DNA from: Siphonodentalium dalli
Lineage: Eukaryota > Mollusca > Scaphopoda > Gadilida > Siphonodentaliidae
Length of the DNA: 64,000 nt
Assembly: GCA_032622095.1 (NCBI GenBank)
Contig: CP136069.1
Span: 87,816,958 to 87,880,957 of the forward strand
Reading direction: 5' to 3'
The notes under the pieces were generated by a model, which had not been told where the DNA came from, did not search any database, and worked only from the letters and a program-made list of their open reading frames with translations. Positions within the stretch are counted from its first letter, which is position 1. The number at the start of each line of letters is the position of its first letter. A program made the position numbers and the translations under genes. Below are positions 1 through 9,420 of this stretch, in pieces.

Positions 1-482
1 CAAATTTTCAAGTGGTTAAATAAAAATCGACGGATCTTGATCTGGCCACCCATGAAAAATAGATATCTGTGACATGCGGAAACTAATTGTTATGGATATT
101 TATTCCTATTTAAAATAGTTCAGATTTTAGTTAACAATAACATGAATTTCTTCCGTCTATATTTATGTTTGTTTACGTATTCCGAGGGGGGGATTAGATC
201 CGCCGACCCGCTCCCTGCTTATTGGTTGTAAATGAATCGGATTTGCGTTTATTAATCGGCATTTTTGTATTATGGTACAACTAATTTCCCCAATTTAAGT
301 TATAATATAGTGTTTACTTCATGCCGACTTCAAGATCAAATAAATAAACATGAACAAAATAAGTTATGTTAATGTTTAAGTATACCGCTGGGTGATTTGT
401 TTAGATTCAACAGCCGGCTTCCCATTGTGGTTGTTGATTGGTTGAATGTGAAAAATATTCCCACGGTACGTCACAACTATTA

Positions 483-894
483 AGGTGAGGACAAGTGACC
501 AATATCGAATGGGGATTTCCATGCAAATCTCCGGAGCAAAAGTTACATATGGAGCAGTTGTCCGGGAACCAAAGCAGGCACATCATTGAACAGTCATAAC
601 ATTTAACTGGCAGGTGCGCTAGGTAAATTATACAATTTTGCAATAAGTAAATTTTTAGAATATTTCTATGTAAATTACATCACATGACCTACATTTGAAA
701 AATCAATATAAAATTCAAAAATAAATACACCAACATTATAATGGAACTGGTCACAAGCGGATTCACCAGACAAATACCTGTTGTTTCCAATACCACCTCA
801 AGTCATCATCAGAAGTATGTGCAACTCTGTAACTTTTGCTCCGCAGATTTACATGGAATTCCCCATTACAAATTGGTCACTTGATCTTCCCCTT
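483..894. repeat. Imperfect inverted repeat, ~70-bp arms
   Basis: Positions 483-552 and 823-894 are reverse complements with roughly 80 % identity by eye, separated by about 270 bp. Both arms keep a short open frame reading CNFCSxDLHG, on the minus strand in the left arm and the plus strand in the right. This suggests an inverted duplication of an exon-adjacent piece rather than a transposon end. Confidence 0.6.
547..606 (-). CDS. Predicted second exon of the downstream Fz domain
   Basis: This 60-nt phase 1-1 exon follows the acceptor CACCTGCCAG and ends at the donor GTAACT. It encodes about 20 residues with the pattern KCYDCSMMCLLWFPDNC. That matches the second Fz exon at 30267-30341, which reads MRCGLSTSFCIQLPEDNC: both share C-x6/7-C-x(5-6)-P-[DE]-N-C spacing near the end. 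Together with exon 2030-2287 it brings this Fz module to 12 cysteines, the same count as the upstream module. The donor is weaker than GTAAGT, and an inverted repeat (arms 483-552 and 823-894) overlaps it. An open frame continues past the donor, so read-through into about 50 more Cys-rich residues cannot be excluded. Confidence 0.5.
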
Positions 895-1312
895 AATTCA
901 CAGCGAACTATGCAGTCATTTCATTCACGGGAGCATGAAGTCACCGATGTAAACATTTTAGCCCAATTACATAATGCAGACTTTTATGGTAGGCTACCGA
1001 GTACGCAGGCCTGCAGTTAAATATTAAAACACTCAAGTGTTATTTCATAATGTTTTGTGCTCATTTGGTGTTCTGATGCAGTCATTTCACCGATTTGTTA
1101 AATTGACAGAGGGATGTCTTCAGTTCATGTCATAATCTTATTATAAGCCCAGTTAATCGTGCACCGCAATTTAATTAGCGTCCCTATTACCACTCCCAAT
1201 CACTGTAATCAGGTGAAACTAATTACGTGCCACACCTGAGCACTCTCCCGTAAATATGTCATACCGGTATATGTAGGCCTACCCCAGATCCAGTTCGCAT
1301 GCGCGAATTTTA

Positions 1313-1590
1313 TCGCATCCTTTCGATTTAACTTTTCGTCACTATCGACATTTTAAAAAGCGAATTGTTGTTGATGTTTAGACGTCGATTTTAGCGTTGT
1401 CGAAAGTTTCGACATTTTAGTTTGTTGCGGTTTCGACGTTATCGCACTTTTATGGCCAGTCGCTTTCAACGTTATCGCATTATTTTTCGTCATTTTCGAC
1501 ATTTCGTTTTTGCACAATTACGTCGATTACGTCAAAACTTTTTCGACAATATTTTCGCAAATGCGAAAGAGGTTTTGACATGCTCCCTTA
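1313..1590. repeat. CpG-bearing TTTCGAC / AACGTTATCGCA-rich tract
   Basis: The stretch is made of irregular repetitions of TTTCGAC, TTTTCGTCA and ACGTTATCGCA. Related end motifs occur at each side (TTCGCATGCGCGAA near 1295, TTCGCAAATGCGAAA near 1553). It yields an Arg/Phe-rich open frame at 1422-1655 that I regard as a by-product of the repeat. CpG density is far above the surrounding AT-rich DNA. Confidence 0.55.
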
Positions 1591-1946
1591 GCGATATTAC
1601 CCCGCAGTGGGCTAGCATCACCAAATTCACCCTCCGGGTACCTCATTCTGCTTAGTCCTCATCTTCTGGGAAGTATCTAGAATCTCAAATTAACATTGTT
1701 TTTAGTTACTCTTCCACTTCTGTTCAGTTTCTATATCCCCTAATTAGCAGAAGATAAATTGCATAATTGAGATGACTAATGGGTGAACATCACAAACTTA
1801 AACTGGGGAACTTCAATATGATCTCAGATAGCAGTTGAGGCCTGAGCAGAATGAGGTCCCCAGAGGGTGAATGTGGTGATACTACCCTGCTATGCAGGAT
1901 ATCATCACTAAATTCACCCTCTGGGGACCTCATTCTGCAAATGTCG
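1590..1946. mobile_element. Double-hairpin MITE (GCAGAATGAGGTCCCC family), diverged copy
   Basis: Left hairpin remnant at about 1590-1655 and an intact right hairpin at 1853-1945 (GCAGAATGAGGTCCCC ... GGGGACCTCATTCTGC). The spacer is shared with the copy at 12780-12990, including the 'gggatatag' and 'aggggaac/ttcaatat' blocks. Only non-coding sequence is present. Confidence 0.7.
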
Positions 1947-2029
1947 GACACATTAAATTCAGATTTGAACTTGACTTGTATTTTTAGTTTTTTCAAACTA
2001 CGTATGTAATAAAGTAAAACAACTCTTAC

Positions 2030-2287
2030 GTTCACATTCACTTTTGCAAATCTGCTTGACCTTGCCATTCTCACAGAGCGGATACATTAGATGACAGGCG
2101 AGTATGATTTCATCAGATGAACACTGTAGCTCTGAGCCAACATTCTTCTCAACCTCTGCTATAGCTGTATCGAAGAACATCTGTGACTGGTAGGTATCAT
2201 TAAAACCCAGCGCATTGGGGAATAATGTCGAGCCAAATCCTGAGCAGCTGCATTGGCGAGGTAAGTACCTGGACTGTGAACAGTACT
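2030..2287 (-). CDS. Frizzled-type cysteine-rich domain, first exon (downstream module)
   Basis: A 258-nt phase 1-1 exon with acceptor TCATTTGCAG and donor GTAAGAG. It encodes 86 residues with eight cysteines: a CSC pair, then FPNALGF (the region equivalent to the Fz 'MPNLLGH' block), an acidic/hydrophobic helix region, LACHLMYPLC (equivalent to 'FLCxxxxPxC') and ICKSEC (equivalent to 'PCRxxC'). Order and spacing fit the Fz cysteine-rich domain, which binds Wnt-type or other ligands in known proteins. The canonical Fz has ten cysteines; here the additional ones come from the next exon (547-606). It is paralogous to exon 31846-32100. Confidence 0.8.
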
Positions 2288-2338
2288 CTGCAAATGACCA
2301 AGATATTACACATTCACAGAACGACACAAGTGAGTTAA

Positions 2339-2442
2339 TGGGTTTGTTGATAAAGCACGAGTTCTAGCGCGGTTGGATAGAACGAGAGGCTGCACCTCTC
2401 CTTCTAACCTTCTGTGATGGCACAAGTGCTGTATAAAACCCA
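2339..2442. mobile_element. TTAA-flanked MITE, ~104 bp
   Basis: TTAA at 2335-2338 and 2443-2446 bracket inverted ends TGGGTTTG... and ...AAACCCA. The element lies 48 nt upstream of the acceptor of the Fz exon 2030-2287. A related one-sided copy starts near 17610. Confidence 0.6.
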
Positions 2443-2446
2443 TTAA

Positions 2447-3023
2447 GACACATGTAGTTCTGTGTTTATTACACACCACCCATCCTAGAATCAATGAATT
2501 AGAACAAAACAGACTTACAAGGTTTATTTAGACACATACAGGACTTTTCTGTCATGTGCATGATGCTTTTATTTTATTGTTCCTGTTTCATGGTTCAGAG
2601 ACCATCATTCACGATGTGAAACATGTAACCGTCTGGCATAAAGATTTGCAAATACGGCACAGCAAGAACAGGCATTAGTGATTAATATATTACTTTCGTA
2701 TGTTTTGCAGAGTTATCGTTTGTGAAATGGAAACTTCACGAGATGACCAACGTCTCCCATTTCACATGGTTCTGTTTATTGTTGGACACATTCAGCTCTG
2801 AAAGTTCCAAATAATTGCTCTTTCTTAGGGTAACTAAAACATTATCAAATGCAAAATTATATGGCTGAACTTAACTGGTTCGCTGCTAAATATCCTACAT
2901 ACACATAATAAAATGCGTATATATATTTCAACAAATAGAAAATTATTGAATTTTATGCTCGGAGTTGATAATTTGCACTCTTTTCTCAAATTTGACCCCC
3001 ATATATATGCATTTGTGATTATG
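2447..3023. other. Intron sequence without recognised feature
   Basis: AT-rich DNA between a MITE and a short tandem repeat. I see no exon with matching phase, no RNA gene and no transposon end. Confidence 0.4.
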
Positions 3024-3116
3024 TTATGAGCCTGGATGTCGCACTAGGCTATGGTTATGAGCTTGGATGTCTCAATAGGCTATGGTTATGAGTCTGGATG
3101 TCTCATTAGGCTATGG
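3024..3116. repeat. Tandem repeat, 3 x 31 bp
   Basis: Three head-to-tail units of the form TTATGAGYYTGGATGTC...AGGCTATGG begin at 3024, 3055 and 3086. The array ends 10 bp from the donor of the predicted micro-exon at 3127-3135. Confidence 0.85.
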
Positions 3117-3126
3117 TTAAACTTAC

Positions 3127-3135
3127 TTCCACCAC
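3127..3135 (-). CDS. Candidate 9-nt micro-exon between SRCR and Fz
   Basis: On the minus strand a good acceptor (TTTCATTGCAG) is followed by nine bases, GTGGTGGAA, and then a consensus donor GTAAGT. In the phase-1 frame of its neighbours it adds a Gly-rich tripeptide between the last SRCR residues (exon 4843-5015) and the Fz exon (2030-2287). In the upstream module the same place is filled by the 48-nt linker exon 38975-39022. Exon 4843-5015 can also be joined directly to 2030-2287 in frame, so this exon may be skipped or not used. Confidence 0.35.
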
Positions 3136-3168
3136 CTGCAATGAAACAAATATACAAAGTTATCAATA

Positions 3169-3650
3169 TTATAATAATACTGAAGCTAATCTTGATAATA
3201 ATATGGCAAAATCTCCAATAAATAACCTGTGTGTAATCAAATATAAGCCGAATAGGTCCGATGATTCTTGATAAGACGTTTTAAGAATTACAATGAATGG
3301 ATAAGTTATGTCCCTGGCTCTGCCCTTATTTGACCGGGTGACCCCATTTGAAAAATATGTATCCCAGTCACTCAAGAATCCCTCATACCAAATATAAGCT
3401 AAATAGCCCCTATGGTTCTAGAGAAGATGTTTTAAGAATTACTATGGATGGAAAGAGTTTTGTCCCTAGCTCTGCCACCTCTTTAACTGGTGACTGCATT
3501 TGAACAAATCTGAATTTCAGTCACCTAATGTGACTCAATTCTTACTTTATGGGTTCTGAAGAAGAGATTGTTGATGAACAAATGGATAGGGACACAAAGT
3601 TATGAGTATAACTCCACCAAAGACTTGGTCTCAGGTGAGCTAAAAAAGCC
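3169..3650. repeat. Degenerate tandem repeat (TTTTAAGAATTACTATGGA family)
   Basis: About three diverged units carrying 'accaaatataagc', 'ttttaagaattac' and 'gttatgtccctggct' blocks. It ends near 3640 with 'ctcaggtgagctaaaaaa'. Relatives occupy 12010-12580 and 17036-17540. Confidence 0.7.
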
Positions 3651-3937
3651 TCACTTTCTAATCCAGTTTCCCATACGTAATTGCCTGAGAACACAGGTAT
3701 TTATTTTTAATGGCATATCTGTCAGATTCACACTTTGGGGCATCATTGGTCTCTGTGAATAAACCAAGATTGAGAATTTAATATATATCGCAAAGATTCT
3801 TTGAGCCATTCACTCCCCTCTCTGCTGGGTGTATAAATACTGATTTTCTTAATAATTTGACATCAGAAGAGTTGCATTGGCTGGGATGGCGAAGTTATCA
3901 CCTTTAAGTGTTGGTTGTGAGCAGTGATGTTAGTAAT

Positions 3938-4193
3938 CAAGCCTTGAAATAGGGTGTCTGTCATTTGCAGAATGAGGTCCCCAGAGGGTGAATTTAGTGA
4001 TGCTACCCCCGCTATGCGGGGTAGCATCACCAAATTCACCCTCTGGGGACCTCATTCTGCTTACACCTCAGCAGAATGAAGTTCCCAGAGGGTGAATTTG
4101 GTGATGCTACCCCGCATAGCGGGGGTAGCATCACTAAATTCACCCTCTGGGGACCTCATTCTGCAAATGACAGACACCCTATTTCAAGGCTTG
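3938..4193. mobile_element. Double-hairpin MITE, hAT-like, intact
   Basis: Terminal inverted repeats CAAGCCTTGAAATAGGGTGT/ACACCCTATTTCAAGGCTTG enclose two adjacent perfect hairpins (GCAGAATGAGGT... and its complement), so the whole element is a palindrome of palindromes. Flanks TTAGTAAT and TTAGTATA form an imperfect 8-bp duplication. The sister copy at 56714-56968 has a perfect one. Confidence 0.85.
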
Positions 4194-4199
4194 TTAGTA

Positions 4200-4842
4200 T
4201 AAATATGCGTAATGGGTAAAGGGTTAATTAAATAAAGCAATATCGACCAATATTTTTTTAGTTTATTACAAGCTAAAATATACAGAGTGTGCAATAAACA
4301 TAGAACAACACAGTTTTATTAACATGTTAACATTATGGCACTCATTTGGCATGCCCCGAGGTAAAACTCGAATGTCTGGTTCTCGTTTTACCATCGCATC
4401 ACAACAAATTTGTACAACAACGTTAACCATGCAGTTCACACACTTGTGTCATTCTATCTATAAACTGATTACAGGGAGTTTCCCCAAGGAAAATGCTTGT
4501 TTCTATATTCTCTATATATTTCTAACTATGAGCCTCTATGGCACAAATTTTCTCAATGAAAAGGTCTCGGGACCCTTTCCCAAAACAGGTAGAAAAATTC
4601 CTGTATACCCAACTGAACCCGGTGCTCAGGATTCAATAAAATGCATGGTATGGCGTATTTATAGCACAGCATTGTTCAAAATTATTAGGCCAATGATGAC
4701 TTTCGATCTTAGTATAAAATCTATGTCTTGTAAACCAATTCTTTTAACTGGTACATTGGATTCAGTCTTCCGTGTTAACTGGCATTCAGGATTCATGGGA
4801 GGGTGTATGGCGACACCCTCATTTATAATATATATTACATAC
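4200..4842. other. Intron stretch with a long plus-strand open frame of no recognised family
   Basis: An open frame of 178 codons runs on the plus strand (4324-4860) and ends antisense to the SRCR exon 4843-5015. The translation has no domain, signal peptide or low-complexity logic that I recognise. I treat it as a chance frame. Confidence 0.4.
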
Positions 4843-5015
4843 CTGATGCAGAGCAGCTAACTCCAACATCTTCACTGTGACCACAATTACTAGATCCCCA
4901 TCCGTTATGTCTACACTGTGTTATAGATTGCTCATTTCCCATACAAGCTAAATCATCTATCCATATTTGACCAGAGCCTGATCCATAATATGAATTTTGT
5001 CTATATATACCAGAA
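4843..5015 (-). CDS. SRCR domain, second half (downstream module)
   Basis: A 173-nt phase 2-1 exon with acceptor TCTTTGGTAG and donor GTATGT. It encodes GSGQIWIDDLACMGNEQSI then [20 protein letters not shown] and VSC, the classic SRCR C-terminal half: the Trp of [IL]WLDD, four of the six cysteines, the 'C.HNGWG..NC.H.EDVGV.C' signature. It joins exon 17955-18102 through a phase-2 intron of about 12.9 kb. Six cysteines and a two-exon structure define group A SRCR domains. Its length equals the paralogous exon 46884-47056 exactly. Confidence 0.93.
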
Positions 5016-5067
5016 CTACCAAAGAGAAAAGTTTTTAATTATACTACAGGTCTGGTAGATATTTTAA

Positions 5068-5334
5068 CCCTTTCATGGCTGTATCTTCCTCATTTTTTAC
5101 AAAACCCTGTGCCAGTGTATTCTCTTATATATGCAAGTCGCCCATAGGGAGCCTCGTATATATATAAAAAATATATAAGAGAATGCATTGGCCTAATAAT
5201 ATTTACCTTGATCTTGTAAGCCAGTGCATTCTCTTATATATTCGAGGCTCCCTATGGGAGACTTGCATATATAAGAGAATGCACTGGCACAGGATCTTTA
5301 ATGCTGCACAAACGCTGCTCCCGTCATGAAAGTG
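5068..5334. mobile_element. TTAA-flanked MITE, 267 bp (CCCTTTCATG family)
   Basis: TTAA at 5064-5067 and 5335-5338 flank ends CCCTTTCATG and CATGAAAGTG. Inside are two hairpin motifs of the form GCATTCTCTTATATATGCGA, with ATATAAGAGAATGC as partner. The element lies 52 nt upstream of the acceptor of exon 4843-5015. Relatives: 6014-6270, 48855-48986, 49864-49995, 51863-52117. Confidence 0.85.
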
Positions 5335-5354
5335 TTAAGAAGTATAAATTGGAA

Positions 5355-5435
5355 TAGAGTAAAACCTCTCCAAATGGAACACTCTACAGACTGACCTTTT
5401 TGTTTGCTTTAGGGAGGTGTTTGGATTATAGAAAA
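5355..5435. mobile_element. Solo end of the pogo/Tigger-like element
   Basis: AGTAAAACCTCTCCAAATGG, followed by 'ggaggtgtttggattatagaaaat', matches the terminal and subterminal sequence of the 949-bp element at 52582-53530. No second end was found nearby. Confidence 0.55.
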
Positions 5436-6013
5436 TTGTGCCATCAGGAAACATGAAGATGCCATTACAAAGAGTGATCAAGTAATTTTGAGACACAACA
5501 CAATAATTACAAAGGTTGCACATCAAAGATGGCTATGGTCGAGTGAATATGTCTGACAGAGAATTAGTAAAAATGACGAACTAAAGATTCATAACTCAGA
5601 ACTAAGGGCCATAACTCAGGTCAATAAAAAACAAGGATTATTCATCAAAGATGGCTCTGTTATTTGCCCACAAGAGTGAATCTGTATGACCTAGAATCAC
5701 TAACGAGAGGCATGAGATGTTTAACCCATACCTTCAACCACACCGACTTAATATTAGCAATCCAGAACTAAATATACATCTGTATACATGACGCGGAAAC
5801 GATTGGACAAATATATTGGGGGTGGTGTTTCCATCATTCACTTAGATATAAATATGAGACTGATTATACATATTATAGTATTACTTTGGATAGCATGTGT
5901 TCATGTCATGATTGAAGAAAGGGTTGATATTTCCCGAACTAATCAATCAAAACCAAAATCTATTCGATCTATACAGGTGGAGAATGTATTATGATTAACC
6001 TTGATGTGATTAT

Positions 6014-6270
6014 TCCCTTCATGACTGGAGCTTCCTGATTTTTTGCGAAAACCCTGTGCCCCAACGCATTCTCTTATATATGCGAGTCGCCCATAGGGTG
6101 CCTCACATATATAAGAGAATGCATTGGCCAAACAATATTTATCTTCATCTTGTAAGCCAGTTCATTCTCTTATGTATGGAGCTCCCTATGGGAGACTCGC
6201 ATATATTTAAGAGAATGCATTGGTGCAGGGTCTTTAATGCTGCACCAGTGCAGCTCCGGTCACGAAAGGG
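6014..6270. mobile_element. MITE of the CCCTTTCATG family with TTAT flanks
   Basis: Same internal hairpins as 5068-5334. Ends are TCCCTTCATGACTGG and CCGGTCACGAAAGGG. The flanks read TTAT on both sides rather than TTAA. Confidence 0.75.
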
Positions 6271-6346
6271 TTATGGCTGAGGAACCCATTCAATATAAAG
6301 TCAGTGCCAAATGTACCAGCATATTTTTATCTCACAGCACACATAA

Positions 6347-8015
6347 GTCCAGGACATTTATGAGAAAAAATGCCAAACCTGGAACTAATTGCCCCTTTTT
6401 TTTTTTTTGCTGGAATAAGTACGTAAACCCTCCATAAACAACATACCAATAATCGGAAAAAGGGAAATTGGTGAATTTCGTGAAATAAATTTGGGAAAAT
6501 TTGGTGAAAACATCAATTTATGAATTTTCATGGATGTATATAAAAAAATCAAATTGACAGGTCCTAAATATATCATGCCTATTTTGTTGTCCTCACTTTC
6601 CTAAATCCAGAACTGAAACCATTGTTAGATTTATTGAGTATTTTTCAAATTGTGTGCTTTCAAAAACACAAATTTACCTTTTTTCGGAGCCTAAATTTCA
6701 CAGAATGAGCCAATTATTTTTTTAAATGAGCTCATAATGCAGAGCTTTTTCGCTGTTTTTGTAATTTACTCACTAGATTAAACACAAAAAGGATTAATAT
6801 GTGCACCTATGGTTAAGAAGAATAAAATATTCTCATTTATTTGGAATGTTATGGCCATGTTGTTTAAAAACAATTTCAAAGTGCCAATTTGACATTTTAC
6901 TGCCAAATTACGACGAAAAGGATTATAGCTCTGTCAATGAATATAAACAAAGAAAGTGTTAAATTACGTTTGAAAGAACAATACATGCAGAAGCTAATAA
7001 TATAAAGTTGTATGCCTCAAGATGCCTTATTTTGAAGTTTTTGTTGATATGCTTTCCCCTACCCCATGTTTCTGCCATTCAAATTTGGAGTAAATTTCCC
7101 GAAGTGATGAGTAAAATCTAGTAACATTCATTGGTATAACCATTGAAATGTTATTTTCTCAACAAAAAACTGATATAAGAAGAAAGATAAAATACTTTTA
7201 CACAATAAACTTTCGTTAATTTTTCTAAATATGCACAAAAACCTTTAAAAAATTGACAAAAACAACCCACAATAGCATTTTCGGAAAAGAGGCTAGACTA
7301 AGAGTTCATGGAGCCAAAATTTAATTTTCTTCACCAATGTATAAGAGAAATTCCATCACAATTTGTTCTCAATATTGTATTCTTAAAAGGTAACGAGAAA
7401 AGCAGAGCATGTAGATTTTAATTTATTGAGTTACATGACCTCAAATATGGCATTTCATCACACGAGTTCTGTGTCAGTGGCAAATTTCATACAATGGAAC
7501 ACACATTTTGTTTGAGAATATTTTATTCTTCTTATAAACCATAGATGCACATATTAATCATTTTTGTGTGTTTTATCTAGTGAGGAAATTACAAAAACAG
7601 TGAAAAAGCTCTGCATTTTGAGCTTGTTTTTTAAACAATTAACCATAAAATATAACATTTGGCTTATTCTGCAAAATTTAGGATCAGAAATAATCGTATT
7701 TTTGAAGACACACAACTCGAAAAATCTCCAAAAATCTAGCAATGGTTTTCAGTTCTGGATTCAGGAAAGTGAGGACAACAAAATAGGCATGATATTTGTA
7801 GGACTTGTGTATTTGATTTTTTTATATACGTTAAATCCATAAATTGATGATTTGACTAAAATTTCCCAAATTTGATTTCACAAAAATCACCAAGTTCCCT
7901 TTTTCCGATTTCTGCTGATTTTTGGTATGTTGTTTATGGAGGTTCTACGTACCTATTCTAGCAAAAAACAATTCTGTTGCAATTAGTTCTGGGTAAAACC
8001 ATAAATGCACTGGAC
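6347..8015. mobile_element. 1.67 kb fold-back element, TAA-flanked
   Basis: The two halves are inverted relative to each other over several hundred bp: CATAAACAACATACCAA at 6434 against its complement near 7923, and CACTTTCCTAAATCCAGAAC at 6595 against 7750. Identity falls towards the centre. The outermost ends GTCCAG...CATTTATG / CATAAATG...CTGGAC are flanked by TAA on both sides, as in PIF/Harbinger-type 3-bp duplications. No transposase frame is seen. Confidence 0.65.
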
Positions 8016-8059
8016 TAACATGGTTATTTCAAAACAAAACAAAGCTTCTAATATTGAAA

Positions 8060-8990
8060 TGATTTATAGCGTGTTCATTAATGAACCTGGTTGAAACAAC
8101 AAGTGGTTGCATCGACGGAGCTGGCATACCCCCATGTTGGCATATTTGAACCGACAAAGTATGGTTGAGATCTTCTCGGACAGGGAAAGAACACAACATT
8201 TTCAGATAAACAAAGATAAATTACTCTGGAACGGAAAACAAGAACAAAATGATTAACACTTAATTGATTGTCGTCATAGTAGTGAACATCCATATCAAAT
8301 GTCTTTGATATCTGTCAACTGGAGATACGAACAAATAAACAAAGATAAATAACTCTGGAACGAAAAACATGAACAAAACAATTGAACACTCAATTGACTG
8401 CCGTCATAGTGGTGAACATCCATGCCAAATTTCATTGATATCTGTCAACAGGAGATACAGAGAAAAAACCAACATTTCCGAATAAACAAAGATGAATAAC
8501 TCCAGAACGGAAAACTACAAAAAAACAATTGAACACTCAATTGATTGCCCTCATAGTAGTGAACATGCATACAAAAATTCATTGAGATTTATCAACCGTG
8601 ATGAAGATATAATCTCAGACGGAAAAAAAACAAACATTTCCAGATAAACAAAGAAGAATAACTCTAGAATGGAATACCACAAAAAAACTATTGAACACTG
8701 TTGATTGCCCTCATAGTAGTGAACATCCATATCAATTTTCATTGAGATCCAACAACTGGTGTTTGAGATATCTGCTCGGACAGACAAAAAACCAACAATT
8801 CCAGATAAACAAAGATGAATAACTCTACAATGGAAAAAACGATTGAGCACACCATTGAATGCCCTCATAGTAGTGAACATCCGTACCAAATTTGATTCTG
8901 ATCCGACAACCGGTGTTTGAGATATCTGCCCTGACGGACAGAAGGACAGACGCATACACGCTCGGCTCGATGGACGGACAGATGGAACCC
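8060..8990. repeat. Tandem array of ~130-160 bp degenerate units
   Basis: Five units containing 'ataaacaaagatgaataactctagaacgg', split by 'catagtagtgaacatcca' blocks, start near 8200, 8331, 8482, 8643 and 8803. The array ends in GGACAGAAGGACAGACGCA and GATGGACGGACAGATGG. A partial relative lies at 17640-17935. Confidence 0.85.
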
Positions 8991-9189
8991 GTGGCAAAAG
9001 CTCAAACTTTACTTTATTGTCAAGTTGAGCTAAAAATGTGTCAATGAATACAATAATACTTTATTGGCTGATTTTTGACAAAATAAATCAACTAACTTTT
9101 TATGGACATGTTTGGGAAATAATGGCCATGGGCAGCTGAAATTACACCCACACCCAGAGGTGAAATGCTTCTATGGCGTGTGCCCCAGA

Positions 9190-9420
9190 AATCTATATAT
9201 ATAAAGTAGGATCTGTCAGTCGGTCTGTTTGCGATTTTCCCAGACCCCTGGACCGATTTCAAGCAAAATTAGTGAGATGACTCGGGGTACCCTGGCAAAT
9301 GTTATAACGAATTGTTTGTTTTTTAAAATGTATGTAACGTGCTTAAAGGGGCCACGGGCCCCTATGCCATTTAATAAAAGCTCCCAAAGGGAGCCTGTTT
9401 TAGCTAGTAAAATATAAAAT
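9190..9420. repeat. Dispersed repeat starting TCTATATATATAAAG, possibly Helitron-like
   Basis: TCTATATATATAAAGTAGG, then 'gatctgtcagtcggtctg', a GGGGCCACGGGCCCC hairpin and 'taaaagctcccaaaggg'. A second copy with the same order of blocks is at 59785-59905. TCTATATATATAAA starts are common in Helitron/Helentron-type elements; assignment is tentative. Confidence 0.45.

Noticed and set aside
1422-1655. Arg/Phe-rich 77-codon frame
   Set aside because: Produced by the TTTCGAC repeat tract and running into a MITE hairpin.
4324-4860. Longest open frame in the window (178 codons, plus strand)
   Set aside because: No recognisable domain. Its end is antisense to a well-supported SRCR exon, and neither codon pattern nor flanking signals support a gene.
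8551-8997. 148-codon minus-strand frame with PSVRPSSRACMRLS start
   Set aside because: Translation of the GGACAGACGGAC-tailed tandem repeat, a common source of spurious proteins in invertebrate annotations.
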